Positions 44,240 through 53,073 of a stretch of 64,000 nucleotides of DNA are shown here, piece by piece. Within the stretch, counting starts at the first letter, position 1. Each line of letters begins with the position of its first letter. The stretch comes from CBDCBA01 sp965214125 (lineage in GTDB: Bacteria > Planctomycetota > Phycisphaerae > Tepidisphaerales > Tepidisphaeraceae). The position numbers and the translations under genes were made by a program. The stretch is taken from positions 186,001 through 250,000 of the forward strand of contig CBDCBA010000024.1 of the NCBI GenBank assembly GCA_965214125.1. The letters run 5' to 3'. The notes under the pieces were generated by a model. It was not told the origin of the DNA, did no database searches, and saw nothing but the letters and a program-made list of their open reading frames with translations.

Positions 44240-45331
44240 ATGGCCACCGCCAACCGCACCAAGACCATTCTCGAGTCCCAGGCCGACGACAGCGGCCGCG
44301 AAGTCCAGGCGATGGTCATGGGCATCGACCTCGGGACCAGCCGCTCGAGCATCGCCGCCATGAACGGCGTGCGCAAAACCGTCGAGTCCTACGTCGGCTA
44401 CGCCAAGGACGCCGTCAGCCGCAAGCACCTCGGCGCCGACATCCTGTACGGCCGCGACGCGCTCGACAACGCCATGAGCGTGAACCTGTATCGCCCCCTC
44501 GAAAAGGGCGTGATCAAGGGAACCCTCGGCGACGACAAGGACGAGCTCGACAAGAACCTCGAGGCCGCCAAGCTCCTGGTCCACCGCCTCGTCGAGCTCG
44601 TCAAGCCCAGCCGCGACGAGCGCCTCTACGGCGTGATCGGCGTGCCGGCCCAGGCGAGCGATCAGAACAAGGAGGGCATCCTTGAGTCCGCCAAGGAGGT
44701 CTTCGACGCCGTGATGATCGTCAGCGAGCCGTTCACGGTCGCCTACGGCATGGAGCGCCTCAGCGACGTGCTCGTGGTCGACATCGGTGCCGGCACCACC
44801 GACCTCAGCCGCATGCACGGCACCGTGCCGTCGGCCGAGGACGAGATCAGCTTCCCCATCGCCGGCGACGCCATCGACCGCGAGCTGCACCGCATCCTCA
44901 GCGAGAACTTCCCTGAGGCCCAGGTCACGGTGAACATGTGCAAGCGCTTCAAGGAAGACTACGGCTACGTGTCCGACACGAAGGACGCGATCCTGGTCAA
45001 GATGCCCGTCAACGGCAAGCCGACCGAGTTCAACATCACCGACGAGATGAAGCAGGCGTGTGAGATTCTCGTCGAGCCGATCCTCGAGGGCGTCCACAAG
45101 CTCATCGCCACGTTCAACCCCGAGTTCCAGGACAAGCTTCGCAACAACATCATCATCGCCGGTGGTGGCTCGCAGATGCGTGGCCTGAACAAGCGCGTCG
45201 AGGACGGCCTCGAGCGCGTCGGCGGCGGCAAGGTGACGGTCGTCGAGGAGCCCATCTACGCTGGTGCCAACGGCGCCCTGCAACTGGCTCTCGACATGCC
45301 CAGCGACTACTGGCAGCAGTTGCACGACTAG
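44240..45331 (+). CDS. MamK-like actin
   Basis: Filament-forming ATPase of the actin fold. 363 residues from ATG 44240; the frame is open further up but lacks homology and passes through a C-rich leader. Phosphate loop 1 GIDLGTSRSSIAAMNG (~31-46), phosphate loop 2 VVDIGAGTTDLSRMHGT (~179-195) and adenosine motif IIIAGGGSQMRGL (~304) are all present. SYVGYAKDAVS and RPLEKGVIKG match MamK more than MreB. No other magnetosome genes are near, so I infer general organelle or plasmid-like positioning. A terminator follows. Confidence 0.88.
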   Translation: MATANRTKTILESQADDSGREVQAMVMGIDLGTSRSSIAAMNGVRKTVESYVGYAKDAVSRKHLGADILYGRDALDNAMSVNLYRPLEKGVIKGTLGDDKDELDKNLEAAKLLVHRLVELVKPSRDERLYGVIGVPAQASDQNKEGILESAKEVFDAVMIVSEPFTVAYGMERLSDVLVVDIGAGTTDLSRMHGTVPSAEDEISFPIAGDAIDRELHRILSENFPEAQVTVNMCKRFKEDYGYVSDTKDAILVKMPVNGKPTEFNITDEMKQACEILVEPILEGVHKLIATFNPEFQDKLRNNIIIAGGGSQMRGLNKRVEDGLERVGGGKVTVVEEPIYAGANGALQLALDMPSDYWQQLHD

Positions 45332-45361
45332 GGTCGGCTCATCCAGCCAGCCACAGCAAAA

Positions 45362-45388
45362 GCCCGCGGCCAACGCCGCGGGCTTCTT
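45362..45388 (+). terminator. Terminator between actin gene and convergent small gene
   Basis: GCCCGCGG and CCGCGGGC around CCAACG, followed by TTCTTG on the plus strand and by TTTTGC on the minus strand. It probably stops transcription from both sides. Confidence 0.8.
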
Positions 45389-45412
45389 GATTGGCAAAGG
45401 CAGGCAGTGGTC

Positions 45413-45754
45413 CTACCGGCCGAATTGGTTCTGAAGCGGAACCGACGTGACCGGCACTGGGCGGCGTGCCTGCGGATCCCAGATCACCACGCCGAACTCG
45501 CCGGTACGCTTGTCGAGGACATAGACGGCCTCACTGCCATCGGACTGGGCGGCGGACACCATGCTGTAGTCGCGCGAGTCGACCACCTCGGCCATGCTCG
45601 CCGCGGCGGAGGCCGGCGCACTGAAGGCCAACGGCCGCGTCGCGTGGGCGACGAGCAGCACGGCGAAGATGACGGCCATCACGCCGAGCCAGAAGGTCTT
45701 CTTGTCGATGCCGACGCTGGCCGGCTGGGAGGTGTGGGGGGTGTCGTAGTGCAT
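45413..45754 (-). CDS. Small membrane-anchored protein (113 aa), paralogue of next gene
   Basis: One membrane segment at ~22-40 (WLGVMAVIFAVLLVAHA) and a C-terminal beta domain (EAVYVLDKRTGEFGVVIW ... PLQNQF). The C-terminus resembles that of the 45808-46206 product (VVYILDTQSGFMTAAAY ... VALFPN). Both may be single-pass envelope proteins of one family. Function unknown. Confidence 0.7.
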   Translation of the reverse strand: MHYDTPHTSQPASVGIDKKTFWLGVMAVIFAVLLVAHATRPLAFSAPASAAASMAEVVDSRDYSMVSAAQSDGSEAVYVLDKRTGEFGVVIWDPQARRPVPVTSVPLQNQFGR

Positions 45755-45807
45755 TGGGGGTTTGATCGGAGGTCGGGGGCAAGCGCGGACGGAGACGGGC
45801 GGCGGAA

Positions 45808-46206
45808 CTATCGGTTCGGGAAGAGCGCCACCTGCCCCACGAACCGAAGGCCGTCGTTGTTGTCGTAGGCCGCGGCGGTCATGAAGCCCGACTGCGTGTC
45901 GAGGATGTAAACGACTTCCTGATCAATGTTCGAAAGCTTCACCGGAAGCAGCAGGTACTCGCTCGGCCGGCCCGCCTGCTGGGACGCGACAAGCTGCGCG
46001 TCGCCCGCCTGCTGCGCGTGGGCGACGCTGGCGAAGTCGAGTGCTGACAAATCGAGCGCCGCCGGATCGCTTGCCGGCCGACCCAGGAACAGCGACGCGA
46101 GCAGGCCCGCGTTTGCGAGTGCGAACGCGCCCAACAGCAGGGACTTGCCCACTCCACGCGAGCGCGGGGTGGCGGGAGAATCGGAAGAAAGGGTGTGTTC
46201 CGGCAT
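45808..46206 (-). CDS. Small membrane-anchored protein (132 aa)
   Basis: Single membrane segment near residues 22-42 (LLLGAFALANAGLLASLFLG), a linker with Ala/Gln, then EYLLLPVKLSNIDQEVVYIL and a short beta-like end. It shares the VYxLDxxxGxxxxxxxD pattern with the preceding small gene. Same strand as its neighbours, so probably one transcript. Confidence 0.7.
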   Translation of the reverse strand: MPEHTLSSDSPATPRSRGVGKSLLLGAFALANAGLLASLFLGRPASDPAALDLSALDFASVAHAQQAGDAQLVASQQAGRPSEYLLLPVKLSNIDQEVVYILDTQSGFMTAAAYDNNDGLRFVGQVALFPNR

Positions 46207-46311
46207 GGCAGGCTCTTGGGGAAGGCAGGTGAAGGCGGTACGCCGTCGTGCAGACAGCCGGCGTTGGCTTGGCGTTAGTGGGGGCGGGCCCCGGAGCTTA
46301 GTTGAGGAAGC

Positions 46312-46593
46312 TCAATCGAGGTGGGTGCGGCGGCTGGTCTTGAACATCACGCCCGCCGCCACCGCGGTCAGGCCCAGCAGCGCGAAGTACGGGTAGGCGG
46401 CCCCGCCGGCGTCGAGGACGACGTTGTCGTCCTCGTAGCCGCGCAGCCGCGCGTCGGCCTCGCGGATGATCTTGTCCGGGTCCGTCTCCTGCTGCGCCAT
46501 CACTGCCGCCGGCAGCGCGAACACGGCGATCAACGCGAACGACAACGTGGCCGCAACGGGACGGCGCCGGCGATGGAGGGGCGAGTGCGTCAT
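46312..46593 (-). CDS. Small exported or membrane protein (93 aa)
   Basis: Signal-like N-terminus (ATLSFALIAVFALPAAVMAQ), a short charged loop (DPDKIIREADARLRGYED), and a C-terminal membrane segment (YFALLGLTAVAAGVMF) followed by KTSRRTHLD. I start at ATG 46593; the frame is open further up. No family recognised. Confidence 0.65.
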   Translation of the reverse strand: MTHSPLHRRRRPVAATLSFALIAVFALPAAVMAQQETDPDKIIREADARLRGYEDDNVVLDAGGAAYPYFALLGLTAVAAGVMFKTSRRTHLD

Positions 46594-46667
46594 GGGCGGG
46601 CCCACTGTATCAGCGGCAAGCGTCCCGCGAAACCAAGGCGCCCGCCCGTGCGCGCCGCGGCGCCCTC

Positions 46668-47213
46668 CTACAGCCAGTCCTCGATCGGCTTCGCGTGCGC
46701 GAGGAACTCGGCGTGCGGGACGCTGACCGTGTCCCACTTTTCGCTGCGGCGGGTCATCAGGTCGCGGTACTGCCGCAGGGCGATGCCGCGAATCTGGTAC
46801 GCCCGCTCGACGCCATCGCTGGCCGCAAATGTGAAGTAGCCCGGCGGCGGCGTGAGCAGCGGGTCGACCTCGTGCACGAAGGCAAAGAGCGCACAAAATT
46901 CGTCGCCGAAGATGCGCTCCCACTGGTAGAGGTCGTCCACGTCCCGCCGCTGCGCCCACGTCTGGAACGTCGGCCGATCGCCCCGCGCCTTGCGCCCCTT
47001 GACATCCACGAGCAGGTTCGGCCCGCCGCGGCTGTAGACGACGAAGTCGAAGCTCTTGAGCTTGGCACCGCTGAAGAGCGCCCGCTTCGACTCGTCGACG
47101 GCCACGTACGGCAGCTTCCGCTCGCGGAGGAAGGCTTCGAAGGCAGTCTCGTAGTGGTTGTTCCGCTTCACCCGACTCGGCAGGCTACCGGCCGACGCGT
47201 TATCTCGCCACAC
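46668..47213 (-). CDS. HYExAFE-family protein, PD-(D/E)xK-like
   Basis: 181 residues containing NNHYETAFEAFLRERKLPYV, the diagnostic start of the HYExAFE family, known mainly from Planctomycetota. SFDFVVYSRGGPNLLVDVKG fits the catalytic core of PD-(D/E)xK nucleases (Asp ... Asp-x-Lys). Whether it cleaves DNA is unknown. The start could be GTG 47171 (VKRNNHYE), just before the homology. Confidence 0.8.
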   Translation of the reverse strand: MWRDNASAGSLPSRVKRNNHYETAFEAFLRERKLPYVAVDESKRALFSGAKLKSFDFVVYSRGGPNLLVDVKGRKARGDRPTFQTWAQRRDVDDLYQWERIFGDEFCALFAFVHEVDPLLTPPPGYFTFAASDGVERAYQIRGIALRQYRDLMTRRSEKWDTVSVPHAEFLAHAKPIEDWL

Positions 47214-47242
47214 GTTGCGGCTCTGTTAAGATTGCGCGAGTG

Positions 47243-47992
47243 ATGCTTGACGCGTTGCAGGCCGAGATGCAGCAGTGGTTCGGCGCCTTCGGCAACGCGG
47301 GTGAGCTGACGCTGCGCCTGGCCTTCGCCGCTCTGCTCGGGGCGCTCGTCGGCGTCGAGCGCGAGGTGCGCGGCCACGCCGCCGGGCTCCGGACGTTCAT
47401 CCTCGTCTCCAGCGGCGCCGCCTTGGCGATGGTCGTCTCGCTGAGCGTCGCCGACGTCCGCACAGCCGAGCTTCCGGGCGACGCCGCGGCAAGCAGCGGC
47501 GTGCAGGTGACGGTCGATCCCGGCCGCATCGCCTACGGCGTGATGACAGGCGTGGGCTTCCTCGGCGCCGGGACGATCATTCGCAATCGCGGGCGGATCG
47601 AGGGGCTCACGACGGCCGCGGGCATCTGGGCGGTCGCCGCGATCGGCCTCGCCGCCGGGCTGGGGCTGTACGTCATCACGCTGCTCGCCACGCTGTTGCT
47701 GCTGGTTACTCTCATCCTGCTTCGCTGGGTCGACCATTGGCTGCCGGGCCGGAAAAAGCGGCGCGTGCGCGTGCTCGTTCCGCAATCGGCGACGTGCGTG
47801 TCGGATTTCGCTGCGAAGCTTCGCCACGACCGCGTGCGGCACGGCCACATCTCCGTCTCTCGCGCCAAGAATGTCACCGAGGGCCGCCTGCTCCTCTCGA
47901 CGGTGCTGCGATATTACAGACACTCCGCCTACGCCGAGCTCCGCGATCGCCTGATCACCGATGACGAGGTGGAGGTCGATCGGTTGGGGTGA
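47243..47992 (+). CDS. MgtC/SapB-family membrane protein
   Basis: 249 residues. The N-terminal membrane part has the family motif LRLAFAALLGALVGVEREV, then GLRTFILVSSGAAL, GVGFLGAGTIIRN and GLTTAAGIWAVAAIGLAAG. A soluble C-terminal domain follows (RRVRVLVPQSATCVSDFAAK). The family is linked to magnesium homeostasis and, in pathogens, survival in host cells; its exact activity here is unknown. The start is ATG 47243 (a GTG is directly before it). Confidence 0.9.
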   Translation: MLDALQAEMQQWFGAFGNAGELTLRLAFAALLGALVGVEREVRGHAAGLRTFILVSSGAALAMVVSLSVADVRTAELPGDAAASSGVQVTVDPGRIAYGVMTGVGFLGAGTIIRNRGRIEGLTTAAGIWAVAAIGLAAGLGLYVITLLATLLLLVTLILLRWVDHWLPGRKKRRVRVLVPQSATCVSDFAAKLRHDRVRHGHISVSRAKNVTEGRLLLSTVLRYYRHSAYAELRDRLITDDEVEVDRLG

Positions 47993-48001
47993 GCCTGCTC
48001 G

Positions 48002-48940
48002 TTACGGGACCGTCGACCCGACGCGGATCGGCAGCCACAGCGGGACGCGGCGTCGGTAGGCGGCGTAGTCAGTGCCGAAGCGGGCCAGCAGGTTCGCCTC
48101 CTCCGGCGGCCGCATGAACAGGTGCCACAGAACCCCGCCCAGCACGCAGTAGACCAGCCCCATCGGCGACCAAAACCACAGGCAAACGCCCACGCCCTGC
48201 GACAGCCCGGCCAAGGCCATCGGGTTGCGGACGAACCGGTACGGACCCCGGACGACGAGGCGGCGCGGGCAACTCGTCGGGACCGGTGTTCCCCCGCCCA
48301 GGCCGATCATGACGCGCAGCGTCGCCATGTTCAGCAGGCTCGCGAGGGCAAAGACGACCACCCCCAGCCACCCGCACCAGCCGGGCAACCGCGGGAGTTC
48401 CAGGCGGCGTTCGATTTCGACGATCGCGATCGGCCAGACTGCTAGGAATAGCACCCACGTCAGCACGACCTGCACGAGCGACCAGAGCCAGTTCGCCAAC
48501 GTCGGCCGCTCGATCGAGGGGCGAAACAGCGTGACGCTGCCGTCGTCGTTGAGTGTCGACAATGCGGAGAGGTTGCAGAGACCGGTGCTGGCCATTAGTG
48601 CCGTGCCGAACCAGCCGCCGGGGGCGACGCAGGCCGCATGAAGGCAGACGAGGGTCGCGTAACACCATCCGCCGGACACCACCGCGGCCGCCAGTCGCGC
48701 CGATCGGCGGCACGCAACCAGCAACATGACCATTATCGATCCGCCCGCGAGCAACAGCAGATCAGCCGTCGCGAAGCGTGGTAGCACGACCGTCGCCCAG
48801 TCGGCGGGCACGAACCAGCCCCCGCTCGCCGGCACCGTCCAGAGCAACACCCACCACGCGATCACGGCGACGGCCGTCGCGAGGTAGAACCCCACGAGCG
48901 ACGCCCGGAGCCACCGCGGCTGGAGCACGGATTGGCTCAT
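48002..48940 (-). CDS. Isoprenylcysteine carboxyl methyltransferase-like (ICMT/PEMT) membrane protein
   Basis: About six or seven membrane segments over 312 residues. The C-terminus has the family pattern RLVVRGPYRFVRNPMALAGL and ARFGTDYAAYRRRVPLWLP. Such bacterial proteins methylate lipids or small molecules using SAM; the substrate is unknown. I start at ATG 48940; the frame is open to 49972 but the upstream part overlaps the PEP-CTERM gene. Convergent with mgtC, with only 9 bases between the stops. Confidence 0.78.
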   Translation of the reverse strand: MSQSVLQPRWLRASLVGFYLATAVAVIAWWVLLWTVPASGGWFVPADWATVVLPRFATADLLLLAGGSIMVMLLVACRRSARLAAAVVSGGWCYATLVCLHAACVAPGGWFGTALMASTGLCNLSALSTLNDDGSVTLFRPSIERPTLANWLWSLVQVVLTWVLFLAVWPIAIVEIERRLELPRLPGWCGWLGVVVFALASLLNMATLRVMIGLGGGTPVPTSCPRRLVVRGPYRFVRNPMALAGLSQGVGVCLWFWSPMGLVYCVLGGVLWHLFMRPPEEANLLARFGTDYAAYRRRVPLWLPIRVGSTVP

Positions 48941-49077
48941 CTCTTCGCTCACGTCGTACAGCGTAACCAAGCGACGTCGACGTGAAGTTCGGCGTCTGCG
49001 CGAGTCTTTGGACCCACGCAGACGGCCCGCCATGCGATGTGCGTGACGGGCCGGCGAGAGACAGGAGCAGTCGAGGG

Positions 49078-49719
49078 TTACGCCCGGCGACGGCGTAGCA
49101 GCCCGAGGCCGCCGAGGCCGAGCAGGGCCAGGCTCGTCGGCTCGGGGACAACGGCCCCGACGAAGCTGGCATCGTCGGCGAAGACCGTGGCGGTGGTCAC
49201 GGCGCCCGTGAACGACTGCACCGCGAACACGACGCGGGCGGTGTCTGCACCGGCGGGAGCGACGGCGTCCTCGAAACCGACCTCCTCGTAGGACGTCGTC
49301 AGCGTCGGGATGAAGTTGTCCGTACGGCCAACCTCGCTGTCGGTGACGGAGTCTCGCCACTCGATGCGCATCTCGACGCCGTCGCTCGTCACCGAGCCGT
49401 CGGGCGACTGCGCGAAGATCATGAAGTCGTACTCTTCGCCGGGGATGATGCCCGCGACGTCCTGGAAGGCGCCGGCGAACTCGTTGTCCAACTCGGTGGT
49501 CGCCTCGAGGTGCTGGGCACCCGTGCGCGGGTCGGTCATGACGAAGTTCGACGACGTGCCATCGCTGGAGAACACCCGCCAGGTGCCGGGCACAACGGGA
49601 CCGTCGGTGGTGGGAGTGCCTTCGAAGCTGGGGTCGACGAACTGGTTGACCTGAGCGGCCACGGGGGCGGCGACAAGGGCGGCAACCGCGGCAGCGGCCA
49701 ATGTGGTGGTGAAACGCAT
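49078..49719 (-). CDS. Secreted PEP-CTERM protein, beta-sandwich-like
   Basis: 213 residues from ATG 49719, with GAGGAG eight bases upstream. Signal peptide 1-22 (AAAAVAALVAAPVAAQ). The body resembles a carbohydrate-binding-type beta sandwich (NQFVDPSFEGTP, FAGAFQDVAGIIPGEEYDF, DTARVVFAVQSFTG). It ends with VPEPTSLALLGLGGLGLL and RRRR, the PEP-CTERM signal. A GC hairpin at 49032-49056 (CGGCCCG/CGGGCCG) follows it. Confidence 0.85.
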   Translation of the reverse strand: MRFTTTLAAAAVAALVAAPVAAQVNQFVDPSFEGTPTTDGPVVPGTWRVFSSDGTSSNFVMTDPRTGAQHLEATTELDNEFAGAFQDVAGIIPGEEYDFMIFAQSPDGSVTSDGVEMRIEWRDSVTDSEVGRTDNFIPTLTTSYEEVGFEDAVAPAGADTARVVFAVQSFTGAVTTATVFADDASFVGAVVPEPTSLALLGLGGLGLLRRRRA

Positions 49720-49971
49720 GAAACAGTCTCCTCTCTGAGGGGTTGCTGCCTCGCCGCTCGCATGCCGCTTCCACAGCGGCCGCGCCCGACATCCGGGTCG
49801 GGAGACAGCACGACGGCTGGCACAAACATACCCGCCGCGTCTGGAACAGTTTACTCGCTCTAACCTGGAACGCCAGCCGAATCGCTCCGCGATCCGAATT
49901 AAACGTCGCCCGCGGTGCTGCTCCAACCGACACTGCCGGTTGTAGCGCCCGGCGAGGGCCGCAGTTTCCCA

Positions 49972-51654
49972 TCAGGTTCCGCGGACTCGCTCGCGCAGGT
50001 ACTGCTTCAGCTCGCTCACTGCCACGCGCTCCTGCTCCATCGAATCGCGATGCCGAACCGTGACGGTATCGTCGCTGACGGTGTCGCCGTCGACGGTGAT
50101 GCAGAACGGCGTGCCGATCTCGTCCTGCCGGCGATAGCGCCGGCCGACAGCGCCGCCCTCGTCGTAGAAGCAGGGGAACTCTGTCCGCAACTCGTCGTAA
50201 ATGGCCGTCGCCTTCTCGGGCATCCCGTCCTTCTTCACGAGCGGGAAGATCGCGGCCTTGATCGGCGCGATGTGCGGGGCGAACTTCATCACGACGCGCT
50301 GCTCGCCGTTGACTTCTTCCTCGGTGTAGGCATCGGCGAGGACGACCAGCACCCCGCGCGTCAGGCCGGCGGCGGGCTCGATAACGTGGGGGATGAACTT
50401 CTCTTTTGTCGCCTCATCGAAGTATTGCATCTTCTGCCCGCTCGCCTCCTGGTGGGCGATTAGATCGTGATCCGTCCGGTGGGCGACACCTTCCAGCTCG
50501 CCATAGTCTGGGTCGGTGAAGGGATATTTATATTCGATATCGACACACCCCACGCCGCCGTGGGCGTAGTGGGCGAGTTCGTCTTCCTCCTGCTGGCGGA
50601 ACCGCAGGTTCTCCTCGCGGATGCCGAGGCTCTTCCACCACTTAATCCGCTGGTCCTTCCAGAACTCGAACCACTGCTGGGCCTCGTCCTTGTGGCAGAA
50701 CCATTCGATCTCCATCTGCTCAAACTCGCGCGAGCGAAAGATGAAGTTGCGCGGCGTGACCTCGTTGCGAAAGCTCTTGCCGATCTGGGCGATGCCGAAG
50801 GGAACCTTCACGCGCATCGTGTCGACGACGTTCTTGTAGTTCAGGAAAATGCCTTGGGCGGTCTCAGGGCGAAGATAGCTTTTGCTTTCATCTTCTTTGA
50901 GAGCACCGACGTAGGTCTCGAACATTAAGTTGAACTCACGAGGGGGCATGAGTGAACCGACCTCGTCCGTGAACGGGCTCGGGACGGACTCGGGACTTTT
51001 CTCGAGCCTTACCTGATCAACCTTCCAAAGCCCCCACAGTTCGCGGCGGCGACCCTGTCGCTTGTTCTCAACGACGACAGTCGCCACACCTGAGCCTGTA
51101 TCGTGAAGATCTTCGACGGCCCCCTCAACTGGAACAAGTTTTAGCCTTTTCGCTACAACGTCGATGAACGAATCCGTCGCTTCACCAACTGACGACGCCA
51201 CAATCGTCGCATCGTACTTGTACGCATCACGATTCAAAATACTCGTCACCTTCACCTCTGCTTGGTCGCCCTCACTCACACCAAGGTCAGCACGCAGACA
51301 TGAGGCGGCAAACAGGTGATCTGCGCGGAAACGACCATTCCCCTTGTCTTCCACCATCGGATCGCTGAACCCGCCGACGTGGCCGCTGGCGACCCAGGTC
51401 TTGGGGTTCTGAATGATGCTGCTGTCCAGCCCAACCACGCTGATCGGCCGCCCATCCGGGCCGATCGGCGGGCTCTCGACGATCTGCTTCCACCAGGCGT
51501 CGCGCAGGTTGTTCTTGAGCTGCACGCCGAGCGGGCCGTAGTCCCAGAAGCCGTTCAGGCCGCCGTAGATCTCACTCGCGGGGTAGACAAAGCCCCGCCG
51601 CTTGCACAGCGAGACGAGGCGTTCCATCAGGGTTTGCTCTGCGGCTTGGGCCAT
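49972..51654 (-). CDS. glyS: Glycine-tRNA ligase, dimeric type, with divergent insertion
   Basis: Class II synthetase that charges tRNA-Gly. Class and family motifs are clear: GFVYPASEIYGGLNGFWDYG at the start, SYLRPETAQGIFLNYKNVVD, motif 2 FGIAQIGKSFRNEVTPRNF, VEPAAGLTRGVLVVL and the anticodon-binding domain at the end (APIKAAIFPLVKK). 560 residues. Between ~116 and ~236, where many bacterial enzymes have a CPxCG zinc insertion, there is a different segment (VKVTSILNRDAYKYDATIV, VEDLHDTGSGVATVVVENK) with no CxxC. Its DNA (about 50950-51300) is visibly less GC-rich than the remainder of the gene. Confidence 0.93.
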   Translation of the reverse strand: MAQAAEQTLMERLVSLCKRRGFVYPASEIYGGLNGFWDYGPLGVQLKNNLRDAWWKQIVESPPIGPDGRPISVVGLDSSIIQNPKTWVASGHVGGFSDPMVEDKGNGRFRADHLFAASCLRADLGVSEGDQAEVKVTSILNRDAYKYDATIVASSVGEATDSFIDVVAKRLKLVPVEGAVEDLHDTGSGVATVVVENKRQGRRRELWGLWKVDQVRLEKSPESVPSPFTDEVGSLMPPREFNLMFETYVGALKEDESKSYLRPETAQGIFLNYKNVVDTMRVKVPFGIAQIGKSFRNEVTPRNFIFRSREFEQMEIEWFCHKDEAQQWFEFWKDQRIKWWKSLGIREENLRFRQQEEDELAHYAHGGVGCVDIEYKYPFTDPDYGELEGVAHRTDHDLIAHQEASGQKMQYFDEATKEKFIPHVIEPAAGLTRGVLVVLADAYTEEEVNGEQRVVMKFAPHIAPIKAAIFPLVKKDGMPEKATAIYDELRTEFPCFYDEGGAVGRRYRRQDEIGTPFCITVDGDTVSDDTVTVRHRDSMEQERVAVSELKQYLRERVRGT

Positions 51655-51692
51655 GGGACGGGGAGCTTAGGGGCGCAACTCTCCCCCTCGGC

Positions 51693-51782
51693 ACCAAACC
51701 GCGTTGCCACGCAATGCTGGTCCGACTCGGGCAATCGCGAGGTGCCAGAACAGACCAGCGTTGCGTTGCAACGCGGTTTGGT
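51693..51782. repeat. Intergenic palindrome, ACCAAACCGCGTTGC family
   Basis: Two 30-base arms (51693-51722 and 51753-51782) matching except for two positions, around a 30-base loop. Same family as 63910-64000 and the IS-split copy at 12873/13942. Confidence 0.85.
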
Positions 51783-51794
51783 GAGAGACGCCGT

Positions 51795-52901
51795 TCACGC
51801 GCTGAAGGCGTCGAACACCTTTGTGAAGAATCCCTTGTGCTTGCCGACCTTGTTCATCGGCAGGGCAACGATCTCCAGCTTCGAGTCGTGGATGAACCCG
51901 CGGGCGGACTCGATGCAGGGGTCGACCTGCTTCTTCATCTCCTCGACCCGATCCATCCAGCCGATCGTGCCGATGTCCGGCGTCAAAAACGCCAGCACGT
52001 CGCTCGTATTGGAGTTGACCATCAGGTAACAGCCCGCCAGCGGCGAGGACTTGAACAGCGTCGCGTCAAGCGCCCCGGTCTTGAGGTGCTGGTTGCCCTG
52101 GACCATCTCCTTGATGCTCAGGCCAAGCATGAACAGCGACTTGGCCATCTCGACGGCGGCGAAGACAATGTTGGCCGTCGCCCCGCCGTCGGCGGGAAGG
52201 CTGGCGACGCTCGTGCCGAACTTCGCCCCCGCGACCGCCGCGGCCGAGCCCTTGTCGGCCGCGGTGATCTTGAGCATCGTCTGAACCGCCCGCGCCGCTG
52301 CCGCCGGGTCGCCGGGCAGCACGCTGGGCATCCCCTTCACCACCTTGTAGTGCGTGTGCAACGCGTCGCCGCACTCGTAGAGATTCTTCAGCAGGTCGTA
52401 CCCGGCCTTGATGGAGCCGACGACGGGCATCACGTCGCCGATGATCTTGGCAGGGTTCAGGCCCGGCACGAGCGTGGCCAGGTTGCCGAGCGAGCCGGCG
52501 GCGGTCAGATCGGTCAGGAACCGCTCGGTCACGGCCTTGGCGGCCATGGTGCTGACGCCGGGGGCCACGCCCTTGAGCGTGCGCACCTCCTTCACAAGCC
52601 CGCTGACGTTCTTCATCATCTCGGCCGAGGCGAGGGCGGCCTCCTTGCCCTTGAGCTGGATCTTGGCCGTGGCGAACATCAGCCGCAGGTTCTGCTGGCG
52701 CTGCTGCTCGATCATCCGCAACGCCTGGGCCTCCTGTTGCGGCGGCGTGAGCGGCAGCGGCTTGTTCGGCGGTTGACTGCCGGGCAGGGGCGGCAACGGC
52801 CGGCTGGGCGGGCCGCCCGAACGCGGACGGGTCGGCAACGGCGGCAACGGCTTGTTCGGCGGGGGCACGCGAGGCTCCAATCGGGCTGAATCGGGTCGCA
52901 C
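51795..52901 (-). CDS. Unknown protein with proline-rich N-terminus (368 aa)
   Basis: Residues 1-~55 are Pro-rich with near repeats PPNKPLPPLP and RPLPPLPG and PPNKPLPLTPP, typical of a flexible linker or a protein-binding tail. The rest is mostly helical with hydrophobic helices (LGNLATLVPGLNPAKIIGDV; ANIVFAAVEMAKSLFMLGLS) and ends with a mixed domain (LFKSSPLAGCYLMVNSNTS). No signal peptide. No family recognised. It could interact with a membrane or a secretion system, but that is inference. Confidence 0.7.
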   Translation of the reverse strand: MRPDSARLEPRVPPPNKPLPPLPTRPRSGGPPSRPLPPLPGSQPPNKPLPLTPPQQEAQALRMIEQQRQQNLRLMFATAKIQLKGKEAALASAEMMKNVSGLVKEVRTLKGVAPGVSTMAAKAVTERFLTDLTAAGSLGNLATLVPGLNPAKIIGDVMPVVGSIKAGYDLLKNLYECGDALHTHYKVVKGMPSVLPGDPAAAARAVQTMLKITAADKGSAAAVAGAKFGTSVASLPADGGATANIVFAAVEMAKSLFMLGLSIKEMVQGNQHLKTGALDATLFKSSPLAGCYLMVNSNTSDVLAFLTPDIGTIGWMDRVEEMKKQVDPCIESARGFIHDSKLEIVALPMNKVGKHKGFFTKVFDAFSA

Positions 52902-53017
52902 CAGTCCCGCAGCAGGACTGGTCTGCCGTTCAACCTACCGACCGCCCCGCCCGCGGCAAGAGCCCGACGGCGGCCCCGTTCGGGGCAGGTCGCGCGACCT
53001 CTGCCGTTCGCGCAGCA

Positions 53018-53046
53018 ACGCACCGCCCGAACATCGGGCGGTGCGT
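53018..53046 (-). terminator. 13-bp hairpin after rpsT
   Basis: ACGCACCGCCCGA and its exact complement with a three-base loop. No T-run follows in the minus direction. Positioned to end or stabilise the rpsT mRNA. Confidence 0.6.
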
Positions 53047-53073
53047 GTCATTGTTTCAGAGAGAACGGGCGTC

